Under the pieces are notes generated by a model. It saw only the letters and a program-made list of their open reading frames with translations, searched no databases and was not told the origin of the DNA. Positions 32,276 to 45,720 of a DNA stretch of 64,000 nt are shown piece after piece. This DNA is from Rhyzopertha dominica (lineage: Eukaryota > Arthropoda > Insecta > Coleoptera > Bostrichidae). The first letter of the stretch is position 1; the number at the start of each line of letters is the position of its first letter. The position numbers and the translations under genes were made by a program. The stretch is taken from NCBI GenBank assembly GCA_025024175.1, contig QCXZ01000064.1, positions 49,807,325 through 49,871,324 on the forward strand, read 5' to 3'.

Positions 32276-33013
32276 TCGGCAAATATATGCGCATCTCTAG
32301 TCACGATGAGTCCCTATTTAACGTTTACAGAAAAATACTCAAACTTTGCAATGTGAAGTTTTCTGATTTGCTCAGTATAAGTAATTAAAATATTTTGAAG
32401 ATGGTAGCGCTTTCGGTTATGCCGAAAGTAGATGTTAATTATGTTATTTGAAATATAATGCCCTTATGGTGTTTCTTTTTTTTAGGGTAACTTCATTAAC
32501 CATAATTGTGGTCTAACACTGGCCAGAATGGCGTTATTTGATATTTAGTTGAAAAAATGAGGTACTTACAAAAACTAGCAATATCTCAAAAAATTAAAAA
32601 AAAAACGATAAATATTTGCGGTTTCTAGTACTCCATTGGAAAAATATGGTATTATATAAAACCCTGATTTAATTATTTGTTTGTTACGCGCTTGTAATTT
32701 GGATAAAAGTAATGGATAACTTGCTTGTATGTAAAACTACCGGTTTTTTGTTTTGATTTTTTATAAATACCATAATAAGATGTCTGGTGATTATTATTTA
32801 TTTAGTTCATTATTTGGCATTTGTTTTTAATATTTTTAAGTTTAATTAGGATTTGTATGAAACACTATGATGCTGAGAGACATGTTTATGCAAAAAAAGT
32901 ATTCAAATCTTTGCTGTGAGCTAATTTGCTAATTTGACAGAAAGGAAAAGAAACGCTTGTTTGTACAGATTTTCTGCAGTTTTACACCCATATTCACAAT
33001 TTACCTTAAATTT

Positions 33014-33060
33014 ATTTTAAGAATAAACGTCATGCAAACAGCTTCGTTTATTCTTAAAAT
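33014..33060. repeat. 16-bp perfect hairpin, 15-nt loop
   Basis: Arms 33014-33029 and 33045-33060 are exact inverse copies (ATTTTAAGAATAAACG). Confidence 0.9.
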
Positions 33061-36000
33061 CAACTTTAACAAAAAAAGTAAAAAAGCAAGATGTGGATAT
33101 ATGTGTTGTGTTATTATTTACTGCTTTTATTAAAAATCTTTAATTTGGAATATTTTTATCGAGATCCATACAAAAAATGTAGGTACCAGTAAATAATCCT
33201 TTGTGGGCTGATGTCGTGAATTTTATTTAGTAAGTAGTGATAATTTAAGTGTTCACCAAACAACAGAATGGATTCAATACTACAGAAAAAAATAACACAA
33301 AACTTTTTGTTGAACAAACATACTTAAGCTTTATAGACATTACAAAAGAAACGCTCACAATGTGGTAAAACTGAATATGGCCAAAAAATTAATTAACCAC
33401 AACAACAACATGGATAAGTAAATAATAACATTAAAATGAATAATTAATTATAAAATTCTAGACCACATTATATGTTAGCCCAGCCGAGCAATTGATCCAA
33501 GCACTGGTGGGTTTTGGAGCATTTACGACTAGTCCTGTGGCTTGACGGATTTGAACTCGGTCAAAGCAGCAAAAGCTCTTCGCACACTTCTAGGATAACG
33601 GGATCTGTATGTATTCTATTTTTAACAAATCCCCGAATGAAAATTTTCTAAAATATTTAAATACTTTGCATAGTTTAAATTCTCGATTTAGAAGTGCAAA
33701 CACAAAATTATATTGTTTTTTTACTGCACAAAACACATTAAATTACCAAGAGTCTTGCAAACAGTATCGGACCAAGTGCGTATTTTGATTGCACCAACAG
33801 TGACTATTGCGTCGGTTGAAGATTCAGTTTTTGCAAAACCTTGCTCATGAGTACAAACCACACAGCTGTTCGTGTTCCTGAGACTTTAATAAGAACCATC
33901 TATAAAAATCCGTTCTACGATGATAGTTTTGCTTCAAAATATTAAACAGTAGTAAATAAAAGGGTTTCCACTTGTGCTGTCGTAAAATTCTATGATGCTT
34001 TAAGGATCAATCTCAGTTGAATTTTGGCATCGTCGTAAATGTCTTCTTTATTAAATCGTAACTTAATTCTATTTATGATTCTGTGCTATTTAAAACTAGG
34101 TGTTTAAGGAATTTTCGTATTCTTATGACGCTAATGTCAGAAAGCAAACTACTGAACTGTTTATAGTTCATGAAAAAATAGTATTTTAGCTTTTCATCTT
34201 TATACCTGCTCTCTTATTTGCAAGTATAAAATATTTGTTTAAGTTCAGTGCTAGTCGTCAGAAGAAATACCATCTGTAAATGACTACTGCCTTACCCTTC
34301 AGTAAAGTCGCTTTAACCATTATTAAGTTCTGGGTTTTAACGCTTTTGCCTGTTTACGCAGGTCATGCGTCTTTGTTCCTGTTTAAGCTTGTTATTTAGA
34401 TATAATTGTAATTAGATATTAGTTTTTCCAGAACCCAAACTTTGTATTTTAAAGCATAGATAATGTGAAAAGCCTTAAATCTACACGCCTGGATACCAAT
34501 CTTGGTCAGAGCTAAATTTGTTTTTCAATAATAAGACTGGTTTGCATAGGAAAGTGTTATGAAGGAAACCTTAGTTATGAATCAGTTGTTTACTGCAGTT
34601 CTTTCCCGTACAGCCAATTTTCACGAATATAACTTCAACAAATGGCGTAACACCTACGAATGCTGTGTTAATCAAGATGTGAAATGTCTGTCAAATCGTA
34701 CTCTCATTCGCAACTAGACCACATATGTCGTCTAGTCAATTTTTTCCGTTTGTTGGTCGTGAACAGGCAAAGTTATGTATGGAATTGCTTTCTCCATCTG
34801 GGCTTTTGCTCAAGTCAAATGACAGCGATGTAATGAAGGCCAAAAAGCCTTACAAAATTACTTTGTTATGTAGCTTGTGGAAAAACATTTGTATGTGAAG
34901 CGATTCTTCAATACTACTTACTCGTAATTAGGTTTTAGTTAGGAAAGAATTGGACAATAACAGCATTCATACTACGTTTTTCCATACATATATAGTTTGC
35001 TGATAAGAGCTATTCCGGTAAACCAAGCGACCTAATAAAGCAGAAAACTTCGCAGGTACAATTTCGTTTCCAAAATCGTTGTCTGCGCTCATAAAATTTT
35101 TGGGACTAAAGTTGATACTTTAGTCTTGGTTTGCAGGGACTGAGACTAAATAATTTATGGACAAATGGAAAAGTTTAATGTTAAAGTTAGCAAATTTTTA
35201 TTATAATTTTTGAGAAAAAATTATGCTAAAGTTTCTGCAATTAACAAATATAGCGGACTATTTGCATCAGCGATGTTTGATGGAATCTCAGAGGATGATT
35301 CAGTGCGCGGCTCAGATAGGTAAGAGAGAATTGGAGCTCACGTAGGCTTATAATTTAACCTCCAACTGTGGTGGTAATATTCCGGAAGTGCAAAAAATGC
35401 GTATATACCAGGGAACTAAAGTGCTTCCCTAGAGTGGTTGTACAACGAATTTCACTTGCAGGATTAAATGCTGCTTTTTAGTCCCTTATTACCTAAAATG
35501 CGATTACCCACAATGCATTACTAATAAATTCATTATTAAACTAAAAAAACGTCTAATAATGAAGCACATTATTGAATCTTTTTAGTAACCATAGCTTAAT
35601 TATGTCGGTGGCATCACCACGTTTTAATTTATGTCAGGATCGAATTGTCACCAAATCAAATTTGAATACAGAATGTGGCTGTCAGTCCTATAGATCTACA
35701 AAATGAAATGTTTATCAGCTCGCTGCTTTCTAGTGCCCTAAACTACACGTCTGATAATATAGCTAATGATAACACACCATTATAAGTTTTTAGTTTTAGT
35801 TTCGAACCTTTATTGATTTACTTTTCTTGGAAATCCGTTCAGACAGGGACGTATATGTCTACTAGGGGCAGACATCGTTGCATGACAATATTCTGCTAAA
35901 TTTTGAAGTACTACTTCTGTCTAGTATGTGGCAGTTTTATTGAAGAATCCTAAATACATAAATATTTATGTAGTTTTCAATTTATGCTTGTGTTTCATAA

Positions 36001-36799
36001 TGAAATATGTATAGCACTTGCCTTGTAATGCAACTTGTTTTTGAACTGACATCATCTAACATGTTGCACTTTGGCATTTAATACCCTTTTACGAGATAGT
36101 CAAGTAAACGATTTAGGTAATGCTTATCGCGCTGGTCAGTTTCATGTGTATATTTATAGCAACAAAAGTAGGTTACCTTAATCTCATTCATAAAAGGTAC
36201 TGATTTTCCGCGGCTGATTATTTCAACTTCAACAAGCAATGTGTATAGCGTTTTATAATAACATGTCGTGTTTGTGTCTCTACATTAATAGCTCTACTCG
36301 TATGGACAACTATTTAAAATACACGCGCTGTACTAAAGCAAGGCTAAATTTTATTTATCTGTGCCTAAGGTGCGGTTATGCAGATGAAGATCTGAACCTG
36401 GCTGACCTTGGTTCTTATGTATAATTATTAAATCCCAGTTTCGGGGATACAATCGTATTACATGACATGTTTTAGTAAATGTTCTTATTAGTTATAAAAT
36501 ATACATATAGTTCTGCATACCGATTTCCTACTTATGTGGAAAATTCACATGGGCCCCAAAGGTGTGCAACAAGTGCATCCGTAAAAAAAAAGAATTATCC
36601 TAAAACACAATATAAATAGGCTACATACAACACATTAGGCAAAATTTGCCTGAGAACATTACCAAATCAAATATGGAAAAATAGGAAGTTGTGTGATTTA
36701 TTGAGCTTGCAATAAGCATGAAACCAAAAATACTGATGTTCACGATTAGATATTAATTTTGAATGACTGTATTACATCGATTCATTAAAGGGAGATATA

Positions 36800-37663
36800 C
36801 AGGGTCCGCTACCTAAAACTTCCTAGGTACAAACTTAAGTTATATGTCAAATTGTAGGTCTTTTTAAACTCTTTAAAGATAGCTTAGTGGGTGTCCAAAA
36901 AATGCAGATTATCATATTTTGTCTTTAAAGTTAATTTTTGTAAATATTTTTTAACCTTACCCCGTATAATAAATATTGCTAACAAAAAAAACTAGTTGCC
37001 GCCATGTTCTTTAAATAGGGTTGTTCAGAATTTTTAAGTGTTAACTTAATAGCTCACAACGGTACAAATTGTGCCTACATACCCATCGCTGCACATAAAA
37101 CCCCNAAATTTTAAGTAACTTTTAAATAAATCAAGTACATAATTCGTTCTAAAGAAAGGGAGGCTAGAAAACGAAACCCTGCGACGAGGCTAGTGCGCGA
37201 TGTAGAAAACCAAACTAGCTTAATCGCAGGGTTTTGTTTTCTAGCCTATCTCTCTTTAGAACGAACTTTGTACTTGATTTATTTAAAAGTTACTCAAAAT
37301 TTTGGACTTTTGTGTGCAGCGATGGGTATGTAGGCATAATTTGTACCATAAAATTGTAAACGGCCCTAGAACAGCACATGGCGGCGACTAGTTTTTCTTG
37401 TTTTTCACTAAGAAGGAGTAAAAATTACGCATATATGGTAATGATGCAAATTGAAGAAGACAAAAATCAGCATCCAACTATGAAGCAATATTTATTATAC
37501 GGGATAAGGTTATTTACAAAAATTAACTTTATTTGCGAAGTATCACAATCTGCAAAAAAAATTGGACACTCAGTATGCTATTTTTAAAGAGTTCAAAAGA
37601 CATACAACTTGACATATAACTTAAGGTTGTACTAGCCTGGGGAGTTTTAGGTGGCGGACCCTG
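36800..37663. mobile_element. 864-bp foldback transposon with TA flanks
   Basis: Ends CAGGGTCCGC[T/C]ACCTAAAAC and mirror are flanked on both sides by TA, the Tc1/mariner target duplication. The two arms (about 36800-37185 and 37265-37663) are inverse copies almost throughout, e.g. TTCGTTCTAAAGA, GTACTTGATTTATTT, GCAGCGATGGGTATGTAGGC, AAGTTATATGTCAA. The centre near 37170-37260 is also nearly symmetric around AAACCCTGCG. The 69-codon frame at 37378-37587 lies in the right arm and is not a gene. Non-autonomous. Confidence 0.9.
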
Positions 37664-37956
37664 TATAAACCCTCACTTTACTCAAAAGTTTGGATTTTAT
37701 TCATAACAGTAGATACGCCAACTATCAAAACCGTAAACGATGACGGTTGTTGTTATAAAAACAATATGTTGTTTCCTGGTGATTATACAAGTATTGTTTG
37801 TTACGCCAATGAAATATCAACTTGAAAGTATGTGAAATACATCTACATACAGCTTATTTTAAACAAAATATTCGATATATATCTAAATGAACTACTACTG
37901 AAGACTATACATCACAAAAAGCTGGTTTGAAGGCTGAAACATTTTCAGAGCTACTT

Positions 37957-37990
37957 CTGAGGAAGACACCGACATGAGTGTCGAAACGTC
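37957..37990 (+). ncRNA. Hammerhead-ribozyme-like motif
   Basis: CTGAGGA (core CUGANGA) is followed by a single A, a 5-bp stem GACAC/GTGTC with an 8-nt loop, then GAAA and CGTC. The self-complementary ACGT plus C fits a minimal stem III of dimeric hammerheads known from Penelope-like elements. The extra A before the stem departs from the strict consensus, so activity is doubtful. Confidence 0.45.
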
Positions 37991-38044
37991 AAGGTCAAAT
38001 AACCAACGTGGGAACCAGCCCGGAAAACAACATAGCAGTTAACA

Positions 38045-38119
38045 TATTTGTCTGTACTATGCTATCTGCACTGCAACCTACTGCAAACGGATCTATTTCG
38101 CTTTTTTAAAGCTCGTCAG
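38045..38119 (+). repeat. Dispersed repeat, copy 1
   Basis: Shares TATGCTATCTGCACTGCAACC...CAA/ACA...GATCTATTTC[G/A]CT...AGCTC[G/A]TCA with 57455-57528 in the same orientation. The family is unknown; copy 1 starts shortly after the hammerhead-like motif. Confidence 0.6.
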
Positions 38120-40909
38120 TACAGCTTAGGTCTAGTGCAGACAGCAATGCATCCTGTTTTGCCTATATACCAAACAATAAAATGTAAGTGATAATTAAGG
38201 TAACGATACCGTCTAGAGGTAAAAGAATTGAGTTATTTGTTTTAGTTTTAGCAGTCCCGAATTGATAATTTTCGCCTGAATAAAAACCACCACTTTTATC
38301 CACAAAATAACAGATCCCAAAAAAGAAGCGCTTTCAAAATAAAAATTATACTTAAAATAGCAAAGTAGTTGTATCTAACGTTTGACGAAACAGATGCATG
38401 GGGAGTATAATTAATAATGTTAAATGTCTTCATCCCTTGTCCTTTCAGTCTTAAACGAAAATATGTAATGCATATGTTATTATGGTACAGGACAAATAAG
38501 TACGGTTATAATAAATATAGGTACAATAGCATACCCAATTTTTTATTTTGCACTTCTGGTGTAAATAATCGAAAATGCTTTTAAGTTTATCGTTAGATTA
38601 ATTTGGTTCCATAAACCATCGTCGGAAACCCAAAAACCTATAGATTCAATTTTCTCATTAATATACATAGGTTACTCATAGTAAAATACCCTACCCCGTA
38701 TGTTATACAGTTCATGATGAAATTCTTCTATCTATTCGTGATTCTGCATCTTGCTGAATGTATAATCTTCACTTTTATCTTATTATAACATCAGTATCGT
38801 TCGAAAATAGAAAGACACTATAGGTGTGCCCCACTCAATCGGAACCGTCCTGAGTAACACAGGAAATCAAATATTTGTATTATCTCTTAGGAGAGTTATC
38901 AGCTGTGTTCGTTTTACTAAATTATAGTTTGTTTCGGAAGGAGCAAATACAGTTTTGAAATATCTTAAGTATTATGCGCGTATTTCTTAAATTGATTACT
39001 AATAATACAATAAGTGTTTCCTGTTGTCGTCAAGTACATACATTAGGTATAATTTTATAGAAAAGGAACGCATTGGATAGTTTTATGGTCTTAAAGTTTT
39101 CTGGAAATGTTCCTAATAGATAATATTTGTAAACAATTGTTTCCCGCGATATTTCATATGACACGGAAAAACGGTTTGTGCAACCTTAATTTTTTTATGC
39201 TACACGCTATATCTACTACATACATGGATTATGTTATTTGTTATTACCCTTTTGGAAGCTAATTAGTATATAGTTTTTCGAGAATTACGATAGATTTTTT
39301 AATTCTAATTATTCATTCTAGTTACTCATTTTAATCGCTGACATTTACGTCAAATACAGGAGGAAAAGGTCAATGTTGGTTAAAGAATCTAGCATGCTGT
39401 GACCTAAATATACGAAAATAACAAATTCAAACATCTGAGAATGATAATTCTGCAGACTTAATCCGTTGTACTTGGCAAACATCTTATTTTGATAAGTTTC
39501 CTCCTTACGGTGCCACTAACTAGGCTGCTCCCGCCAACTCTATCTTATCGATTATTTATTATGTTTGAAGATGAAATCGACGTTGTTTTGACAAACGGCA
39601 GTGTAATTCGCGAGAATCATTAATCACTTAACATGATTTATATATAAATGATACTCACAAGCAAGCCAATGCTCTGGTACCTAGAATTCGACAAGTGCAG
39701 TACTCTGAATGCAGGAGTGTCATTATTATGTTGTGCCCGTGATAAAAACGTTTTATGCGGTAGCAATCTTCCTATCACTGAGAGGCAAGGTAGGGAAAGT
39801 CTGTCATTTTAATATACACGATTTTTTTAATATAAGGCCGAACGTAATAAAATTTATTATTCGTCTAAAACTCTTATTTTTAATATTTAGGGTTTAATTT
39901 CATTTTAAGAATTTACTACTAAATTAACAGACGTGGACACAGAAATTACAATTATTAATATTCATTTCAATCGATATACCTATATAATTGTCGTTAACTG
40001 TTTTATAAGGTAGTTAGGGCTGCCTTTTACCATTGTTAGCTTGAGCAAATTGTTTTTTAAATTCAGAGTGAAATTTACACAGATCTCCATATAACGAAAC
40101 AGTGTTCCTTATTTCAATCAAGTGAGGTTTAAAATCAATTAATTTATCTTAACTAGTTTTCATTTTGAATTTTTTTTTAAACATTGCTCAAAGGTTGCTA
40201 AGACATTTAGTCTCCTCGATGGTGCCTGATGGAGGGCGATGTACTGTAATGAGATTTTGTTACTCAATACCGCAACATTCGAATACATTTAAAACAGAAA
40301 AATTGCTAACAATATCCATACATTTTAAATTTAATATTTGATTTTATACAAATAGATATACACCGCCGCCGTGTTTACCTCTAGAACGACAAGAAAAACC
40401 GTAACGATTCAAACCTATTCTGCTTATATCGTCCGTACAGTGCAAATGTTCAGAAAACAATAGGTAAAACGTCCATGTTTACTCCTTCAAAGAAAACATT
40501 TAACTTGTTTGCTTTATAGGATATGCACTGAATGTTTTAACATAAGAGATAAAGCTGCACTGTATACTTGATTTTACCTTATTGATTTGTTGAAGGAGTC
40601 CAGAACTGTCCAAACGACGGTTTGTTTCGAGAAAAGGTAACGTTTTTAATTAAAATCTTTTCCGGACAATTTTTAGCTTTGTAAAAAATACTGCGGGCTT
40701 CTTGGCGACATGGTAGTCATATCACTGTAAAATTCTGCTCCGTACCAGTCCCAGTCACGACTTTTCCCACATGAATCCAAGCTTTTTTGACAGCGGCACT
40801 AAAACTAGATTTACATATATTCGTCATTTATGACTTCGTTTCCATATACTCTGACGCTGGAACACGTGCTGTTTATTTCAAATCAAAAGCCCAAAATTAA
40901 AGTTTCATG

Positions 40910-41102
40910 CTTCTAGCTTAAACAATGACTTTAAAAGAATGCCTTTCCTTACTTATTAGACCTTCTTTGGATACAATATCCACAAATCTTTGCATTATGA
41001 AAGGACCCTATTGGCCAAATTTCATGCGTATAGCTTCAATAGTTTGCTCTCAGCGATGACAAATCGGTCAGTCAGGACATGTTATTTTATAAGTATAGAT
41101 AT
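40910..41102 (+). mobile_element. Probable RTE-type retroelement or SINE 3' end
   Basis: The phrase CAAATTTCATGCGTATAGCTTCAATAG, then GTCAGTCAGGACATG and a terminal TATAAGTATAGATA, resembles the shared 3' tails of RTE-type elements in invertebrates. No coding part remains. Based on memory of such tails. Confidence 0.4.
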
Positions 41103-43154
41103 ATTACCTATGTAATATATTAACATAAGTATAGACATGTTATATGTTAATTGTNTGGAATTGCATAACAACGTATTAATCTTAAAGAGTCCTTCGTTGC
41201 TTAAAAGTTTGTTTTACTCGTTTTTTTTTCTTGAAAACTGTTGTACGCCGTCGTAATACTAGAGCATTTGAATGTAATAGAATGGGAATTTAATTGAACT
41301 GTTTTAGAAGCTATATTACATGTTATGGTATTCTATATTATTCTTATTGTGCTTATTTTGTTTTGCTTTTCTTGTGTTTCGTTGCAAATGCGATACTAGT
41401 TTTCCTTACAATGTTATTTTTGTAATTGGTTATAATAGTTATGAATTATTCAATTATTTTATTTGAATATCAAACTTTTGCTGCCCAATTAAAATTTTGT
41501 ACCTTTAACAGATGTGAAACGTTTTCTAAGAACTTTTTTAGAATTTAATGAAACCTAGGCATATTAATGCAACTGCAAGATATCTTGAGTTTTTAGCAAT
41601 TGTTTTCGTTTTAAAAGTATGCATCCAAATGTTATTCACAAAGTGGGCCACGTGTTGTTCAAAATTGAGGGTCTGGATGTTGTAATCTGCAACTAGAGAA
41701 CGATGAGGGGGATAATTGAATAAAACGCTTGCTCTCGGCAATGTTTTTAATTACACTTACCGATGAGAAACGACAATACATATTCATTAAGTCTCCTAAT
41801 TGAAGTGTGATGCTAACAGCGCAGCTGTAGCAGAAACGCGCTCATTGCCTGGGAACTACCCATGCGGAATTAACAATTAGTATAATAAGATTAACTCTTT
41901 TCGCCTCGCCTGACGATTTTTTGTGTGTGTAAAATGGAATGTGCACAATTGAGGACAACTTCCATTGTTACTACATTCTTGTTCATTGCGGGAGTTTTTA
42001 AATTTAGAAATGACCTTGACTTCGTAATTATTTACAATTTGCATGGTAATGTACTTTATATGAATGAGCGATTCACTAGATTCTGCAATGTTAATGTGTT
42101 CTAGCGTATGCTAGCAGAACTTTGTGTGAGATAAAAATTTAAAGACGATACGATGGTTTGACATTGATTTATTATTTTTAGACGGGTTTATTCTTGATTC
42201 GACACTATATAACCAGCATAAAAAAATTTATACTATATATTTCTAAATAAGGATGCCTGTTTCTTTGTTTCTTACCAATTTTACAAGAAGTAAACTACAA
42301 GGCTCTCCAATAAATTAACAAAAATAACAAATGTGGTCTGCAATTATTATGATATCATTTACAAAAGGAATGGGTGGCAAAACATTTATACATAATTGTA
42401 TTAGAGTTTCTAGTCTAGTCATGAACAGGAGAATAAATATAATGTAATAATACTGTATGTTTACACTGCGAAGTTAAATCGCACTACTACTATTTGTCTA
42501 GGAATGTTGTATAGGTGTCGTAGAAAAAAAAGGTTTTTTTTGTGACAAACAGTCATCGCTGTAGAAATGGCTGTTGGCGAAGACATAACATATCCACATT
42601 ATATAACAATAAAATAATTTACTAAATAAGGAGCAGTTTATTATTTTCTTCCAAAACGAAAATAGGCAGCAATAGACGCACTACCAGTCTGTTTCATCAA
42701 AACTGGTATTTATTATGTAAACCTTTTACGAATACCAAGATCCGGGTACTTTTGGTGTAACCTTTTAGAAGTTAATTAAAAGTGACCCCATGTGATCCTA
42801 TGAGTCATGGCCGACGTACGGTGCTAAGTCGGTAATGAACGTGCAGAGGATACTAACCTCTTTTATGGGGTTATGAATTGTAATTAGTTTAAATATGTCA
42901 CCACACTTGTAACGTCTTTTAAATGAGAACTGGATATGTGTCTAGGATCAATTGACAAAGTTTTTGATAACGTCTGTTATCCATCATGTCAGTATAGATC
43001 ACGGAAGTACGATATAAAATTGTTAATTTTATAAATCTTAACAAGCAAGCATGGCAAAACATTACATGTTTTATATTCAAAATACTTAATCAAAAGACAA
43101 TTTAGAAGAACAAATGCGTTTCATGCGACATATATCAATCTTCTACTTTATATA

Positions 43155-44231
43155 CAGGGTGTCCCCAAAATACACCGACAACGTTTGACGGGTGATAAAA
43201 AATGCATTTTAAACAATTTTTTTCGAATAAAAAAAACTGAAAACGCTTTTTGATATACAGGGTGTTGAAAATTGAATGTTAAAGAATGATTTTTTAAGAC
43301 TATTCCTGAACCGTAAATATATCAATTTTAAATTTGGTGGTAATCATAACGGCATAAGTTATAATAAAAAAAGTAATCGGAGGGTTTTTAAAGCACCAGT
43401 AGCGTGCGCTGGGGTAATGCACAACCCCCCCTTTTTAATAGAACTTTTAGGTCTGTGGATTTTTAGGCAAAACTAATACAGTTTTGTAATCTCTAATCAA
43501 TTCTAAATCAAATATGTCTCTTTANAGTTTGCCGTAAAACAACTCATTTGTCCCTAAAAATTGATCTCTTTTTATTGAAAAACACTACACCGCCACTATT
43601 TTGTGAAATCGCAAAAATGTTATTGCAACTGACAACGCTTGAAGAGTGATAGAAAATGAAATTATAAAATCTTTTTTCGAATAAAAAGATTGTGCACACG
43701 CTTTGTTTTTGATATACAGTTTTTAAAATTGCATTTTCTATCACTTTCCATGTGTTGTCAGTTTCAATAACATTATTCTGATTTCATAAAATAATGGCGG
43801 TGTAGTGTTTTTCAATCAAAAAGTCAATTTTTAGGGACAAATGAGTTGTTTTACGGCAAACTTCAAAGAGACATGTTTGATTTAGAATTGATTGGAGATT
43901 ACAAAATTGTATTAGTTTGTCTAAAAATCCACAGAGCTAAAAGTTCTATTAAAAAGGAGGGTGTGCATTACCCCAGCGCACGCCACTGTCGCTTTAGAAG
44001 CCCCCGATTACTTTTTTTATTGTAACTAATGCCGTTGTGTTACCCACCACATCTGAAATTGATAAGATTTATAGTTCAGGAATAGTCTTAAAAAAATCAT
44101 TTTTAAAAATTCAATTTCAACACCCTGTAAGTATATCAAAAACCAAGCGTTTTCGGAATTGTTTTTAATTAAAAAAAATTGCTTTTTCTATCACCTGTCA
44201 AACGTTGTCGGTGTATTTCGACCACACCCTG
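43155..44231. mobile_element. 1077-bp foldback transposon with repeated modules, TA flanks
   Basis: Ends CAGGGTGT...AAATACACCGACAACGTTTGAC and inverse; TA on both sides. The arms match inversely over about 500 bp each, e.g. GTGCGCTGGGGTAATGCAC, AACTCATTTGTCCCTAAAAA. The terminal module (TGACAACG...GTGATA...TTTTTTCGAATAAAAA...GATATACAG) occurs again near the centre (about 43629-43732) and inversely at the right end. A second TATACAGGGTGTTGAAA end sits 100 bp inside each terminus (43254 and about 44131). Frames at 43276-43476 and 43544-43744 are by-products of the arms. Confidence 0.9.
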
Positions 44232-45654
44232 TATATTATTTTTATCATTTGACGTGCGATATTTTCATATCTATATTTTAAACAAATTAAAGGGGTAGGT
44301 AAAGAGTTTAGTATCTTCAAAAGTATTGCAGGCGGACATCACTAGTCACAAGTTCTGTGGATATTATACTACACTATGCGTGCGGCTATAATTATTGATT
44401 TCTTTTCCGATAAATGCGATTTACATCTTTATGAAATCAAATAGCGAAAATTTCGAAGATAATGGATTTCATAAATCCAGTATCTACCAGTAACATAATT
44501 AAAACAACATCCGCTCTGGTCACTCTATTCGGATATCACGATTCGGTTTCGTCCTTGTTTGAACTCAACAGGTGGAAATACCGGCTAAATTAATAATTAA
44601 CCCCCGCAGACTTCCCGCCTATATACGTGGCCTAAAAATGGTAAGAAATGCCCTCAGCGCTAGTATAGCACTGCCCTTTGTCAGTACTGGTGTTTAGAAA
44701 CATTCATTTGTATGTACTAAAAAGCTAGCAAAACGTCTAACATAATTGCAAATAAACTTATTTTATTTTTATTTTACACAATTTGTACAAGAAGCAAATA
44801 TGGAATCTGGTTAGTACAAGTACAGAGGATCTATTTATGTAGTAGCGATTTTACCAGTTAGTCCTCTGGTAGACGTACTTTTAATTAACATATTTCTCGA
44901 TTCTTGAATTCAAATACACTTACAATGCAGCTAGTGTTGTATACGCTAGAAAAAATGATATCCGCTAACACGTATTACTTTTTTCATTAGTCTGTAAGTG
45001 TTATTTCTTGAAGACACAATATACAATACATGTAGATACTGTATTATCTATAACCTAATTTTTGCTTGCTACTGGAGGTAAAGTTAAGTTTCTCTTTTCT
45101 TTATTGAATATATAAGTTATTAATGATGGACTAAATCTAGTGTTGACTGTCTCCTCTATTAAACTTTTGTTACCTATTGCATGTGTCACTTCTCAATACG
45201 ACTATAGCTCTGCAACAGTTTCCCTATTTGGCTGTTGCAAATTTCTGTGGTTTCGTCATAATAATACCTTATCCAGAATTAAAAGTAATTAATAGTTTTT
45301 TAAACTTCTCCATTTCAGTTTCGTATTTTCTATATATTACAGCAGTTTATGTTAAATGAAGAAGACACATAATCATTGAACTTTTTTAGCAGACAATAAA
45401 GGTTTATTTTGAATGTTTAGTATGAATTTTGAGTAGGTATTCAACTAAATTATAAAAATAGATATGTGAAAATAAACTCAGTGAATTTGAGCTGCCTTCC
45501 GATGTAAAGAATTTGTTCCATTGCTAAAATATTGCTAATATCCCATTTATTATATAAATACATGCTTTTAAATTGTGAAAAAGTATGAATTATATAGTGC
45601 GTTCTAATTCCGATCGATGCATAAACTGAAAACTTCTAGTATTGCTTTATGTCC

Positions 45655-45720
45655 TTTGGGGCATATTAAGTTGACAATTCAAATAAGCAAATTTTGCAAA
45701 TATTTATGGTATGCCCCAAA
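45655..45720. repeat. 11-bp perfect inverted repeat (TTTGGGGCATA)
   Basis: Arms 45655-45665 and 45710-45720, with 44 bp between. Perhaps a very small MITE. Confidence 0.6.

Larger units (their letters stand above)
31437..36799. other. Long unassigned non-coding stretch
   Basis: About 5.4 kb with no gene recognised. It holds a cluster of ATCGATA/TATCGATA words (about 32035-32275), a hammerhead-like stem-loop candidate (32395-32430) and a 16-bp hairpin (33014-33060). Short frames (31517-31708, 36239-36424) have no motif. It may be intronic or intergenic. Confidence 0.4.
37664..43154. other. Long unassigned stretch with retroelement remnants
   Basis: Contains a hammerhead-like motif (37957-37990), a copy of a dispersed repeat (38045-38119) and a retroelement-like 3' end (about 40910-41102). 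Nothing else could be assigned. Short frames (39709-39897, 41538-41741) lack motifs. Confidence 0.4.

Noticed and set aside
33480..33620. Possible tRNA B box on minus strand (GAGTTCAAATCC)
   Set aside because: No matching A box at proper distance and no cloverleaf by eye.
37378..37587. 69-codon frame
   Set aside because: Inside the right arm of the 864-bp foldback; not conserved as protein in the left arm.
43276..43744. Two 66-codon frames on opposite strands
   Set aside because: Both belong to the symmetric arms of the 1077-bp foldback.
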